This document shows, piece by piece, positions 1-6,067 of a stretch of 9,591 nucleotides of DNA. The position numbers and the translations under genes are program-made. Position 1 is the stretch's first letter; the number at the start of each line of letters is the position of its first letter. The stretch lies in NCBI GenBank assembly GCA_030535715.1, contig JAUNRL010000033.1, positions 1 to 9,591 of the forward strand. The letters run 5' to 3'. The DNA comes from Bacillota bacterium. GTDB taxonomy: Bacteria > Bacillota > Clostridia > Peptostreptococcales > Anaerovoracaceae. Below the pieces are notes generated by a model. That model made no database searches and was not told the origin of the DNA. It was given only the letters and a program-made list of their open reading frames with translations.

Positions 1-1
1 G

Positions 2-343
2 CACGAGCTGGCCATGATGATGACCATCGCCCTGCGGTTTATTCCGACTCTTCTGGAGGAGACGGACAAGATCATGAAGGCGCAGCAGGCCAGAGGCGCG
101 GATTTTGAAACGGGAAATATCATCCGCCGGGCGAAGGCTCTGGTGCCGATTCTGGTGCCGCTGTTCATCAGCGCCTTCCGGATCGCTCAGGATCTGGCCA
201 TGGCCATGGAGGCCCGCTGCTACGGCAGCGGCGTGAAGCGGACACGGATGAACGAGATCCGGTTCGCACGCAGAGACCTTGCCGGCGCGCTGCTTCTGGC
301 GGCGTTTCTGGCGATCATCGTGCTGGAACGGATATTGTGGTAG
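2..343 (+). CDS. ecfT: EcfT-like energy-coupling factor transmembrane protein (3' part only)
   Basis: The 5' end lies outside the window; reading from base 2, 113 residues are visible. EcfT is the membrane scaffold of ECF vitamin/metal importers. It links a substrate-binding S component to a pair of ATPases. Seen here: an [11 protein letters not shown] segment, then [11 protein letters not shown], then a hydrophobic stretch ([17 protein letters not shown]), then [14 protein letters not shown], and a last membrane helix ([20 protein letters not shown]) ending at a TAG stop. The two short Ala-Arg-X motifs (ARG and ARC) are the family's known ATPase-coupling motifs in the cytoplasmic helices. 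The second reads ARC rather than ARG, a variant I believe is common in Clostridia. CbiQ-type cobalt-transporter subunits are homologous and cannot be fully excluded. The ATPases and S component, if linked, must lie upstream of the window. Confidence 0.88.
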   Translation, partial: HELAMMMTIALRFIPTLLEETDKIMKAQQARGADFETGNIIRRAKALVPILVPLFISAFRIAQDLAMAMEARCYGSGVKRTRMNEIRFARRDLAGALLLAAFLAIIVLERILW

Positions 344-356
344 CGGAGGATACTGC

Positions 357-383
357 GGAGCGGGCCTGCTCCACTGCGTGGAG
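357..383 (+). other. Two mutually exclusive short stem-loops between ecfT and trmB
   Basis: GGAGC (357-361) can pair with GCTCC (368-372). CTCCA (369-373), which overlaps it, can instead pair with TGGAG (379-383). Both stems are 5 bp. The 75-base gap also carries GGAG at 411-414, four bases before the trmB ATG. No T-tract follows, so this is not an obvious terminator. The pairing may be chance in GC-rich DNA. Confidence 0.25.
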
Positions 384-418
384 ATGAGCGCAGCGCGGCG
401 GAAACGAAGCGGAGATAA

Positions 419-1165
419 ATGAGACAGCGAAAGGCAAAAGATCTGGATAAGCGGCTGGAAGCCTGCGGCGGATGGCTGGTGCGCGAACCCGGCTCCGGTG
501 CCTGGGATGAATGCTTCCCGGACCGGCGGGCGGCCGCTGATGGAGCCGCCGGTTTCGACGGCGCGTCGGCGGCAGACCGCCGGCCTCTCTACGCGGAGAT
601 CGGCTGCGGCAAGGGGGACTTCCTCATCGCGAAGGCGCTTCAGGATCCGGCGGGCGATTATCTGGGCATCGAGGGTCAGGAGACGGTTCTCCTGCGGGCA
701 ATGGAGAAGGCGATCCGCATGGCGGGCGTCCGGTCGGGCGGAACTGTGCCTGACGCTGCCGCTGCACACAGCGGGCCGGCGCCTCTGGACAACCTCCGCT
801 TTGCCTGCTGCTTTGTCAATGATATGACAGCCCTTTTCACCGATGGCAGCCTGTCGGGCATCTATCTGAACTTCAGCGATCCCTGGCCCAAGGCCCGCCA
901 CTATAAGCGGCGCCTGACCTGGCGGGGACGGCTGCAGGAATACGCCGGAGCCCTGAAGCCGGGCGGCTTCCTGGAATGCAAAACCGACAACGACGACCTC
1001 TTCACGTTCACTCTGGAGGAGATCGCCGCCTGCGGCTGGACGCCGGAGATCGTCGAGTGGGATCTGCACAGCACGGATCTGCCGGCCGCGCAGGTCTGCA
1101 CCGAGTACGAAAAAAAGTTCCGCGCAGCGGGAAAGATGATACACTATGTAAGGATTGCTTTTTGA
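419..1165 (+). CDS. trmB: tRNA (guanine-N7-)-methyltransferase TrmB
   Basis: This cytoplasmic SAM-dependent enzyme methylates N7 of G46 in the variable loop of tRNA. The 248-residue product has the SAM-binding motif I EIGCGKG (60-66), a GIE acidic residue after strand 2 (E85), ND at 134-135, and the family signature NFSDPWPKARHYKRRL (151-166) with the catalytic-site Asp at 154. It ends with KTDN (188-191) and TEYEKKF (228-234), which bind substrate tRNA in known TrmB proteins. Bacillus-type TrmB has roughly 210-220 residues. The excess lies in an Ala/Gly/Asp-rich stretch at about 30-54, before motif I, and an Ala/Gly/Pro-rich stretch at about 103-124, between the second strand and the ND motif. 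The core motifs are intact, so the protein should be active. The start is ATG 419, with GGAG only four bases upstream. It is 75 bases downstream of ecfT and probably co-transcribed with it. Confidence 0.95.
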   Translation: MRQRKAKDLDKRLEACGGWLVREPGSGAWDECFPDRRAAADGAAGFDGASAADRRPLYAEIGCGKGDFLIAKALQDPAGDYLGIEGQETVLLRAMEKAIRMAGVRSGGTVPDAAAAHSGPAPLDNLRFACCFVNDMTALFTDGSLSGIYLNFSDPWPKARHYKRRLTWRGRLQEYAGALKPGGFLECKTDNDDLFTFTLEEIAACGWTPEIVEWDLHSTDLPAAQVCTEYEKKFRAAGKMIHYVRIAF

Positions 1166-1170
1166 CCGGA

Positions 1171-1206
1171 CGGAGAATCCGCTGACCGGCGGGGCTGCCT
1201 TTTTTT
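1171..1206 (+). terminator. Weak candidate terminator after trmB
   Basis: Short alternative stems (CGGA/TCCG at 1171-1181, CCGC/GCGG at 1179-1192, CGGC/GCTG at 1187-1197) precede a run of seven T at 1200-1206. The T-tract is convincing but none of the stems is strong. The next gene's ribosome binding site begins 18 bases later, so partial read-through is likely. Confidence 0.35.
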
Positions 1207-1236
1207 CTTGAACCCAGAACCCGAAAGGAGAATATC

Positions 1237-2481
1237 GTGGCACAGGAATTTATCTTAGCGAGACAGAACGGGAGAACCATCCCCCGGGAAGACAAGATCT
1301 TCGGCATCAGCAGCCGGGCCAAAGCGGCTATCGCGAAGAAGGGGGCTGACGCGGTGGTCAACGCCACCATCGGCGCGCTGCTCGATGACGACGGAAATCT
1401 GATCGTGCTGGATTCCGTGAACGAGGTCTTCCATCAGCTGGAGCCGAATGACTACGCGGAGTATGCGCCCATCGGCGGCGGCGCCTCTTTCCGGGAGGGC
1501 GTGCAGAAGGCGGCGTTCGGCAGCCACGTCCCCGAGGGGTTCATCGAAGCAGTGGCTACCCCCGGCGGAACCGGCTCTCTGCGCAACGTGATGTCCAATT
1601 ACTCCTGCCCCGGCGATCAGATTCTGACCAGCAACTGGCACTGGGCTCCCTACAACACCATCGCCGGCGAGATCGGCCGGAGCATCGCGGTGTTCGAGCT
1701 TTTTGACGAGGAGCGCCGGTTCAATGCCGCCTCCTTCGCGGATCAGTGCGCCCGGCTTCTGCAAAGGCAATCCAGTCTGGTCATCATCCTGAACACCCCT
1801 GCCCACAATCCCACCGGCTACTCCCTGACCCTTCAGGACTGGGATGCGGTGATCGACACGCTCTGTGAAGAAGCGAAGCAGGGCAGGCCCATCGCCCTGG
1901 TCATCGACGCGGCCTACATCGATTTTGCCGGCGACGAGGAAGAGTACCGGCGGTTTCTGCCCAAACTGAACCGCCTGCCGGAGAATGTTCTTCCGATCAT
2001 CGCCTACAGCCTATCCAAGACATACACCCTCTACGGCGGTCGCTGCGGCGCCATGATCTGTGTGGCGAAAACGCCGGAGATCGCCGCCGAGTTCAGGCGG
2101 GTCTGCGAGTTCTCCTCCCGGGGAACCTGGTCCAACAGCGCCCGCTTCGGCCAGGTGATCCTCTCCCGGATCTACGATGATCCGGCTTTGCTGGCCCGGG
2201 TGGACGAGGAGCGCGCCGGCTACCGGGATATGCTTCTGGCCCGTGGCCGCGCCTTCAGTGAAGCGGCGGAGGAAGCGGGCCTTTCCATCGTTCCCTTTGA
2301 TGCCGGCTTTTTCGTCAGTGTTCCCTGCGACGATCCCGACGCCGTCAGCCGCGAGCTGGAAAAAGAGGATATTTTCCTCGTTCCCCTGAAGCTGGGCCTG
2401 CGCGTCTCCGTCGCCTCCATCTCCGAGGCCAAGTGCCGCCGCCTGCCCGCCGCCATTAAGGCGGCCATGGACCGGCTGTAA
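1237..2481 (+). CDS. PLP-dependent class I aminotransferase (aspartate/aromatic type)
   Basis: This 414-residue cytosolic fold-type I aminotransferase moves an amino group between an amino acid and a 2-oxo acid. It shows, in order: PGGTGSLR (109-116), matching the phosphate-binding GTG-x-LR turn of the aspartate/aromatic branch; WHWAPYN (134-140), which supplies the aromatic residue stacking on PLP; NTPAHNPTGY (186-195); the PLP nitrogen-binding Asp in VIDAAY (D224); the Schiff-base lysine in YSLSKTYTLYGGRCG (K261, with the phosphate-binding Arg at 269); and a C-terminal GLRVSVASI in which R389 is the expected substrate-carboxylate arginine. All catalytic residues are present. The start is GTG 1237, chosen because AAAGGAG (1224-1230) ends six bases upstream. 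Substrate specificity (aspartate, tyrosine/phenylalanine or other) cannot be read from sequence alone. It shares no clear pathway with its neighbours. Confidence 0.9.
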   Translation: MAQEFILARQNGRTIPREDKIFGISSRAKAAIAKKGADAVVNATIGALLDDDGNLIVLDSVNEVFHQLEPNDYAEYAPIGGGASFREGVQKAAFGSHVPEGFIEAVATPGGTGSLRNVMSNYSCPGDQILTSNWHWAPYNTIAGEIGRSIAVFELFDEERRFNAASFADQCARLLQRQSSLVIILNTPAHNPTGYSLTLQDWDAVIDTLCEEAKQGRPIALVIDAAYIDFAGDEEEYRRFLPKLNRLPENVLPIIAYSLSKTYTLYGGRCGAMICVAKTPEIAAEFRRVCEFSSRGTWSNSARFGQVILSRIYDDPALLARVDEERAGYRDMLLARGRAFSEAAEEAGLSIVPFDAGFFVSVPCDDPDAVSRELEKEDIFLVPLKLGLRVSVASISEAKCRRLPAAIKAAMDRL

Positions 2482-2485
2482 GATT

Positions 2486-2561
2486 GCCCCGGTCATCTCC
2501 GGCGATAAGCTGCCGGAGGGACTGACCTCTCCGGGGCGTTTCCCGGAACCCATCCGGGGAA
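2486..2561 (+). other. GC-rich stem-loop pair downstream of the aminotransferase gene
   Basis: A long nested hairpin starts five bases after the stop codon. GCCCCGG (2486-2492) pairs with CCGGGGC (2531-2537), and inside it CTCCGGC (2497-2503) pairs perfectly with GCCGGAG (2512-2518). A second hairpin follows: TTCCCGG (2540-2546) pairs with CCGGGGAA (2554-2561) with one bulged G. Neither is followed by a good T-run, so mRNA 3'-end protection is as plausible as termination. No gene is seen in the 343 bases between 2482 and 2824. Confidence 0.5.
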
Positions 2562-2605
2562 TCTGTCCTTCGCTGATTTCCATCCTGCAAATTGGCGATT
2601 TCACT

Positions 2606-2669
2606 ATGGGGCCAGCAGCCCCATGATGAGGATGATAATGGCCCCATCGGAACGGTTCCCGAGCTTTTT
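2606..2669 (+). terminator. Alternative stem-loops ending in a probable intrinsic terminator
   Basis: ATGGGGC (2606-2612) pairs perfectly with GCCCCAT (2618-2624), loop CAGCA. A second copy of the same 3' arm, GGCCCCAT (2640-2647), can pair with ATGGGGCC (2606-2613) over 8 bp instead. It is followed by TCGGAA (2647-2652) pairing with TTcCCGA (2656-2662, one bulge) and then GCTTTTT to 2669. The last hairpin plus T-run fits a terminator isolating the aminotransferase transcript from the promoter at 2682. The duplicated arm makes two alternative folds possible. Confidence 0.45.
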
Positions 2670-2681
2670 CACATATACCGG

Positions 2682-2710
2682 TTGTGATTTTCAGTTCTTT
2701 CAGTTATAAT
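2682..2710 (+). promoter_or_regulatory. Vegetative (sigma-A-type) promoter for the surface protein/ExbB-like unit
   Basis: TTGTGA (2682-2687) and a perfect TATAAT (2705-2710) are separated by exactly 17 bases. The region between is AT-rich against a GC-rich background. Transcription would start near 2717, leaving a leader of about 108 bases before ATG 2825. I recognise no known riboswitch in that leader. Confidence 0.75.
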
Positions 2711-2812
2711 GATAGGCAAGTGGGACGAAAGAAGTGATTGGATAGACGGTGAACAACTGACATCCTGCTATTTTTATGTTTGCCAAAAGATGGTCCGGCT
2801 GCGATTCGGATC

Positions 2813-2821
2813 AGGATGAGG
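2813..2821 (+). promoter_or_regulatory. Ribosome binding site deciding the surface-protein start
   Basis: AGGATGAGG lies three bases before ATG 2825. Spacing is short, but the alternatives are worse: ATG 2816 lies inside the site and an in-frame TTG at 2780 lacks a site. A start at 2825 also puts the Lys/Arg-rich n-region right at the N-terminus, as expected for a signal peptide. Confidence 0.5.
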
Positions 2822-2824
2822 ATA

Positions 2825-4348
2825 ATGAACGACGCAAAGAAAACAAAGAGAAAAGATATCCGCCGAAGAGCCCTGGCCGCGATTTGCGCAATCACCATCG
2901 CGGTGCTTCAGTGCGCCGTGGTGCTGACCATTGATACGGAGAGCGCGTATGCCGCAGCAGAGGTCAAAGTATCGGTTTACGTCCCAAGCGTATCAGATTC
3001 AACAAATACGTCAAATAAGATAAAGGTCAGCGATATTGGAAGCGAAACGGATATTACCATTGGTTACGATGAGGCAACAGGGGATCCGATAACCGTCAAA
3101 GGTCACCCTGTAGGTGCCCTGATTGACAAAGTCAAGACATCACCATCTCCCAGTAAAGTTACTACGGAAGACGGCGGTTCACTGGTTAATCTGGATTCCA
3201 GTGACATGATTGTTGAGAAGGACGGAAAGGCCTATATCTACCAGCAGAGCGGAGATATCTGGGTGCAAAAGGCGAATGCGAAAGATGGTATTGACATGAC
3301 CATGCCGAATTCCTACAGACCTGAAGTAGCATCCATTGCCATCGACCCATCATCTCTTTCCCTCGCCAAAGATGAACAGAAGAATCTAAAGGCAAAAGTC
3401 ACGTTCAGCAGTGACGATGACTTTTTTAACGGCAGTTCGGATGAAGCAAAAAAATATGTCAACATAACCTGGTTCTGCGTGGCGGGCAGCGGGAATGCTG
3501 CGTTTTCTTCGGCAAGCGGGATGGAGACAACAATAACCGTGAAGACGGCGGGCACGTACACAATTAATGCAACGGACAGCATCAGTAAAAAAGCGGGAAG
3601 CGTTCAGGATAATGGAGAAAAAGCAACCACAGCGCCACCGGAAACAAAGCCCTTCACGGCCAATCCCAAAGACGTTGCCAACGCCACGGTTACGGCTCAC
3701 AATCTCGTTAAGGGCAAGGCCTATTCTACCAGCGAGATGAAGGAGCATCTTACACTTAAAGATCCCAATGACAAGACAATAGATAAGAAATACTGGGATG
3801 TCAAATCCGTTTCGAGAGACGAGAATGAGTACTCCGTAATCATCAAGGGAAAGAATGGTTATACCGGATTAAATGAATCTACCGTAAAGGCAACCAAATC
3901 CGGCTCCAAGTTAACCGCCAAATACAAATACACCACCCGCAAGTATTCCGGCGGGGGTGTGACCCGGTCTACCCGGATCAACGGCGACGGCGGGGAGACG
4001 ACGTCGTCACTGCCGCCGAATGTGACCTACGCCCCGGATCGGACCATTACGGTCAAGGAGGTCTTCCTGGGACCGCAGATCCAGGAAGAGCCGCAGGAGA
4101 CCACCAATCCGTGGGACAACACTACGGCGGATGACTGGAACGACAGCAACGATGACTGGTCGGAGGCGGATATGGAAGATGAACTGTATCTGGACTTCGG
4201 CCCGGCAGCAGGTTCGGCAGCGGCCGCGGCGGCGGCCTGCGGTGCCGGGATGGTCGGACGGATCCGGAGATTTCGTGTGGATACCCGCGCGGCGAGCGCG
4301 GTGGCGTCACAGACGGGCAAAACGAAGAAACTGAAACTGAAGAAATAA
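2825..4348 (+). CDS. Exported Ig-like surface protein with C-terminal membrane anchor, partner of an ExbB/ExbD-like pair
   Basis: The 507-residue product has no assigned function. Residues 1-44 form a signal peptide: basic KKTKRKDIRRR, then a hydrophobic core (ALAAICAITIAVLQCAVVL), then a likely cut near AYAA. Residues 45-165 include VKGHPVGALIDKV, faintly like bacterial surface domains of the GVSLxxLLxK type. Residues 168-252 look like a bacterial Ig-like domain (IAIDPSSLSLAKDEQKNL through TAGTYTINATD). Residues 283-370 contain YSVIIKGKNGYTG, another adhesin-type beta motif. An acidic, Trp-containing linker (421-457) leads to an Ala-rich helix (459-478), then a Lys/Arg-rich tail (479-507). 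There is no LPXTG sorting motif, so a membrane anchor with a cytoplasmic tail is inferred. GC content is low in the ectodomain (21 of 60 bases at 3001-3060) and very high at the anchor (49 of 60 at 4201-4260). It is the first gene of the unit, 135 bases before the ExbB-like gene. Confidence 0.8.
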   Translation: MNDAKKTKRKDIRRRALAAICAITIAVLQCAVVLTIDTESAYAAAEVKVSVYVPSVSDSTNTSNKIKVSDIGSETDITIGYDEATGDPITVKGHPVGALIDKVKTSPSPSKVTTEDGGSLVNLDSSDMIVEKDGKAYIYQQSGDIWVQKANAKDGIDMTMPNSYRPEVASIAIDPSSLSLAKDEQKNLKAKVTFSSDDDFFNGSSDEAKKYVNITWFCVAGSGNAAFSSASGMETTITVKTAGTYTINATDSISKKAGSVQDNGEKATTAPPETKPFTANPKDVANATVTAHNLVKGKAYSTSEMKEHLTLKDPNDKTIDKKYWDVKSVSRDENEYSVIIKGKNGYTGLNESTVKATKSGSKLTAKYKYTTRKYSGGGVTRSTRINGDGGETTSSLPPNVTYAPDRTITVKEVFLGPQIQEEPQETTNPWDNTTADDWNDSNDDWSEADMEDELYLDFGPAAGSAAAAAAACGAGMVGRIRRFRVDTRAASAVASQTGKTKKLKLKK

Positions 4349-4383
4349 CAGGCGCGACGGTTCGCACAGCGAAGAGATTGGAG

Positions 4384-4413
4384 TCGGTCGAAACCGAAAG
4401 GACGGAGCGACCG
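4384..4413 (+). other. Small stem-loop in the surface protein/ExbB-like gap
   Basis: TCGGT (4384-4388) pairs with ACCGA (4393-4397) around CGAA. Alternatively CGGTCG (4385-4390) pairs with CGACCG (4408-4413). No T-run follows and no promoter was seen in the 135-base gap, so the element may tune relative expression inside one operon or be chance. Confidence 0.25.
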
Positions 4414-4483
4414 GCGCAAACGAGACAATCAAGTCTGAACAGACAGGACATAACAAACAACAGCACAGGGAGGAAAGTACAAC

Positions 4484-5524
4484 ATGGGAGATTTAGTAAA
4501 AGAAATACTGAGAGTCGTCAGCAGCTCACTGCAGATTCCTACGATCATCATTTTGGTTCTGCTGATTCTGCTCACCATCATCATGCTGGGCAGTTTCATC
4601 GCGGAGATCTTCACCGAGCGCCGGGCGCTGAAGATGAACATCCCCGGACTGGTGGATCAGCTGCAGGGCAAGGGAACGACGGGGATGAAGGAGGCCATCG
4701 AGGCCAGCGGCCTACTGAACCGCCAGAAGGAAGCCTGCAGAGAACTGATCAACCGGGTCAGCTATGCGGATGATACGAGAGAGGCGCTGGCCAGACAGCT
4801 GATTGCCGATGAGGAAATCAACTACGGCAAGATCGTCAAGATCACCGATTTGATTTCCCGTGTCGCGCCCATGTTCGGTCTGATGGGAACCCTGATTCCC
4901 CTCGGCCCCGGACTCATCGCGCTGGGTCAGGGCGACACCAGCACGCTTTCCGCCTCGCTGCTGATTGCCTTTGATACGACGGTTGCCGGCCTGATCAGCG
5001 GTGCGGTCTCCTACGTCATCTCCGGAATCCGCAAAAACTGGTATGAAGAGTACATGATCGGCCTGGAGACCATCATGGAGACTATCCTGGACGTCCAGTC
5101 CACCGAACGGGAAAAGGCCGAAGCGGAACTGAACAACGGACATCACCCCGCAGGGGCAAAGGCAACCCCGGCTGCTGCCAAAGCCGGCGCGCCTCGACAG
5201 GGCGGCAGACCGCAGCAGGGAAGAGCCCCGCAGCAGGGCGGCAGACCGGCGCCCCAGCAGAGAAAACCGGCGCCCCAGACCGCGGCAGTTCCACAGGGAG
5301 CCGAAGCGGCGGCATCCCGCCCGGCAGCACAGCCGCCGGAAGGAATGATGAGCAGGAAGACGCAGATGCAGCCGGCGCGCAACTCCAAAACCGACCAGAC
5401 CCTGGTGCAGCGCACCTTCCAGGAGGAAGTCCGCGCGGCGGAAAAAGCCATGATGGAAGGCCGGATGGATGGCCTGGATGACGTACAGGATCGAAGAACA
5501 CTGCACCGTCCGGAAGCGGAATAA
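4484..5524 (+). CDS. MotA/TolQ/ExbB-family proton-channel protein with long low-complexity tail
   Basis: This 346-residue membrane protein belongs to the family that forms pentameric, ion-conducting stators (ExbB, TolQ, MotA). Helix 1 is about residues 17-41. A cytoplasmic segment (42-125) follows, then helix 2 with the signature APMFGLMGTLIPLGPGLIAL (128-147) and helix 3 with ASLLIAFDTTVAGLISGAVSYVI (157-179). T136 in MGT and T166 in TTVAGL align with the two pore threonines of E. coli ExbB (T148 in FGTV, T181 in ATAIGL). An extra Asp (D164) precedes the second. Residues 221-285 are a Gln/Pro/Arg/Gly/Ala-rich, probably disordered cytoplasmic tail, then a charged, likely helical end (304-346). 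Typical family members lack such a tail. The start is ATG 4484, with GGGAGG at 4468-4473. The DUF2149-type gene begins 19 bases downstream, which supports a two-component motor. Its ion and cargo are not known. Confidence 0.9.
   Translation: MGDLVKEILRVVSSSLQIPTIIILVLLILLTIIMLGSFIAEIFTERRALKMNIPGLVDQLQGKGTTGMKEAIEASGLLNRQKEACRELINRVSYADDTREALARQLIADEEINYGKIVKITDLISRVAPMFGLMGTLIPLGPGLIALGQGDTSTLSASLLIAFDTTVAGLISGAVSYVISGIRKNWYEEYMIGLETIMETILDVQSTEREKAEAELNNGHHPAGAKATPAAAKAGAPRQGGRPQQGRAPQQGGRPAPQQRKPAPQTAAVPQGAEAAASRPAAQPPEGMMSRKTQMQPARNSKTDQTLVQRTFQEEVRAAEKAMMEGRMDGLDDVQDRRTLHRPEAE
5198..5278 (+). repeat. Short direct repeats encoding the Gln/Pro/Arg-rich tail
   Basis: CAGGGCGGCAGACCG occurs at 5198-5212 and 5234-5248 (period 36). 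ACCGGCGCCCCAG occurs at 5245-5257 and 5266-5278 (period 21). Both periods are multiples of three and keep the frame. Slippage here could lengthen or shorten the ExbB-like protein's tail. Confidence 0.7.
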
Positions 5525-5543
5525 CGAGAGGATGTGACGTCTG

Positions 5544-5864
5544 ATGAAACTGAGAAATTCGAGAACAAGGGGCAGCCTGAGAACCGTCCGCAAGCCAGAG
5601 GAATTCAACCCCATGGAGGGCGTGGGCAACATGGCGGATGCCATGCTCGTCTTTGCCTGCGGACTTCTGCTGGCGCTGATCCTCAGCTGGAACGTCAACC
5701 TGGACGAATTCGGCACAATCACCAAGACAAGCCAGAACAAGTATGAGATCCAGGGATACGACAGCGCCAAACCCCAGCAGATGGACGCGGACAACCAGCT
5801 CCAGGAAATGGGTACGGTGTACAAGGATCTTTCCACCGGAAAGTACTACGTCATTGAACAGTAA
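5544..5864 (+). CDS. DUF2149-type small membrane protein, probable ExbD-like partner
   Basis: The product is 106 residues: a basic N-terminal cytoplasmic segment (1-20), then NPMEGVGNMADAMLVFACGL (22-41) leading into one membrane helix (about 30-49), then a short external domain (50-106). I recognise the NPxxGVxNxxDxxLVFxxGL pattern as that of the DUF2149 family, which is often found next to MotA/TolQ/ExbB genes in methanogens and Bacillota. The helix start reads D-A-M-L-V (D32), directly comparable with the D-V-M-L-V of E. coli ExbD, where the Asp (D25) is needed for proton use. The inferred role is therefore the plug/peptidoglycan-side subunit of the motor. It is shorter than ExbD (about 140 residues), so the external domain is reduced. 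The start is ATG 5544; GAGAGG (5526-5531) lies 12 bases upstream, a long spacing. Confidence 0.82.
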   Translation: MKLRNSRTRGSLRTVRKPEEFNPMEGVGNMADAMLVFACGLLLALILSWNVNLDEFGTITKTSQNKYEIQGYDSAKPQQMDADNQLQEMGTVYKDLSTGKYYVIEQ

Positions 5865-5879
5865 GCACGGCATGAAATG

Positions 5880-5901
5880 AAGGTCCGCTGACGTGGGCCT
5901 T
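5880..5901 (+). terminator. Candidate terminator after the DUF2149-type gene
   Basis: AAGGTCC (5880-5886) pairs with GGGCCTT (5895-5901), with one G-T pair and an 8-base loop, followed only by GTTTA. A second stem, GCGGG (5931-5935) with CCCGC (5944-5948), is followed by CTTT. Both lack a full T-run, so termination here is plausible but probably incomplete. Confidence 0.4.
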
Positions 5902-5958
5902 GTTTATGGGAGAACGCGCTTCACGAGTATGCGGGAACGGCGGCCCGCCTTTCACGCT

Positions 5959-5986
5959 TTGATAGAAACGTGGATCCTGTGATAAA
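5959..5986 (+). promoter_or_regulatory. Promoter for the ABC transporter genes
   Basis: TTGATA (5959-5964) matches the -35 consensus at five of six bases. GATAAA (5981-5986) lies 16 bases downstream and is preceded by TGT, an extended -10 element that compensates for the weaker hexamer. Transcription would begin near 5993, giving a leader of about 119 bases before GTG 6112. Confidence 0.6.
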
Positions 5987-6026
5987 CTGACAGCGGAAGA
6001 ATGCGCATGAAGCGTATCGAAGATCA

Positions 6027-6067
6027 CGAAGATCTGTGCCTGACCAGGCATCGGTCTTTGTTTTTTT
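6027..6067 (+). terminator. Strong intrinsic terminator in the ABC operon leader (probable attenuator)
   Basis: Bases 6027-6041 pair with 6046-6060 around loop GACC. There are 14 pairs, three of them G-T, and one T-C mismatch at 6035/6052. The hairpin is followed directly by seven T (6061-6067). It lies about 35 bases after the predicted transcription start and 45 bases before GTG 6112, so it would end transcription before the permease gene unless countered. The 5' arm begins with CGAAGATC (6027-6034), a copy of CGAAGATC at 6018-6025. Confidence 0.8.

Noticed and set aside
198..215. ARC in place of ARG in the second EcfT coupling motif as a possible defect
   Set aside because: I believe the MEARCY variant is common in EcfT of Bacillota; the arginine is kept.
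2780..2824. TTG start at 2780 for the surface protein
   Set aside because: There is no ribosome binding site before it, and it would place 15 extra residues before a normal signal-peptide n-region.
2711..2824. Possible cyclic-di-GMP riboswitch, because GTGGGACGAAAG at 2720-2731 resembles part of that class
   Set aside because: The rest of the conserved core and its helices are not present; the match is too short.
5534..5746. A 70-codon + strand frame starting at GTG 5534
   Set aside because: It overlaps the DUF2149-type gene in another frame and its product has no membrane helix or family motif.
4712..5836. Long - strand open frames opposite the ExbB-like and DUF2149-type genes
   Set aside because: Their translations are low-complexity Arg/Ser/Gly-rich strings with no family features, and the + strand genes have clear motifs.
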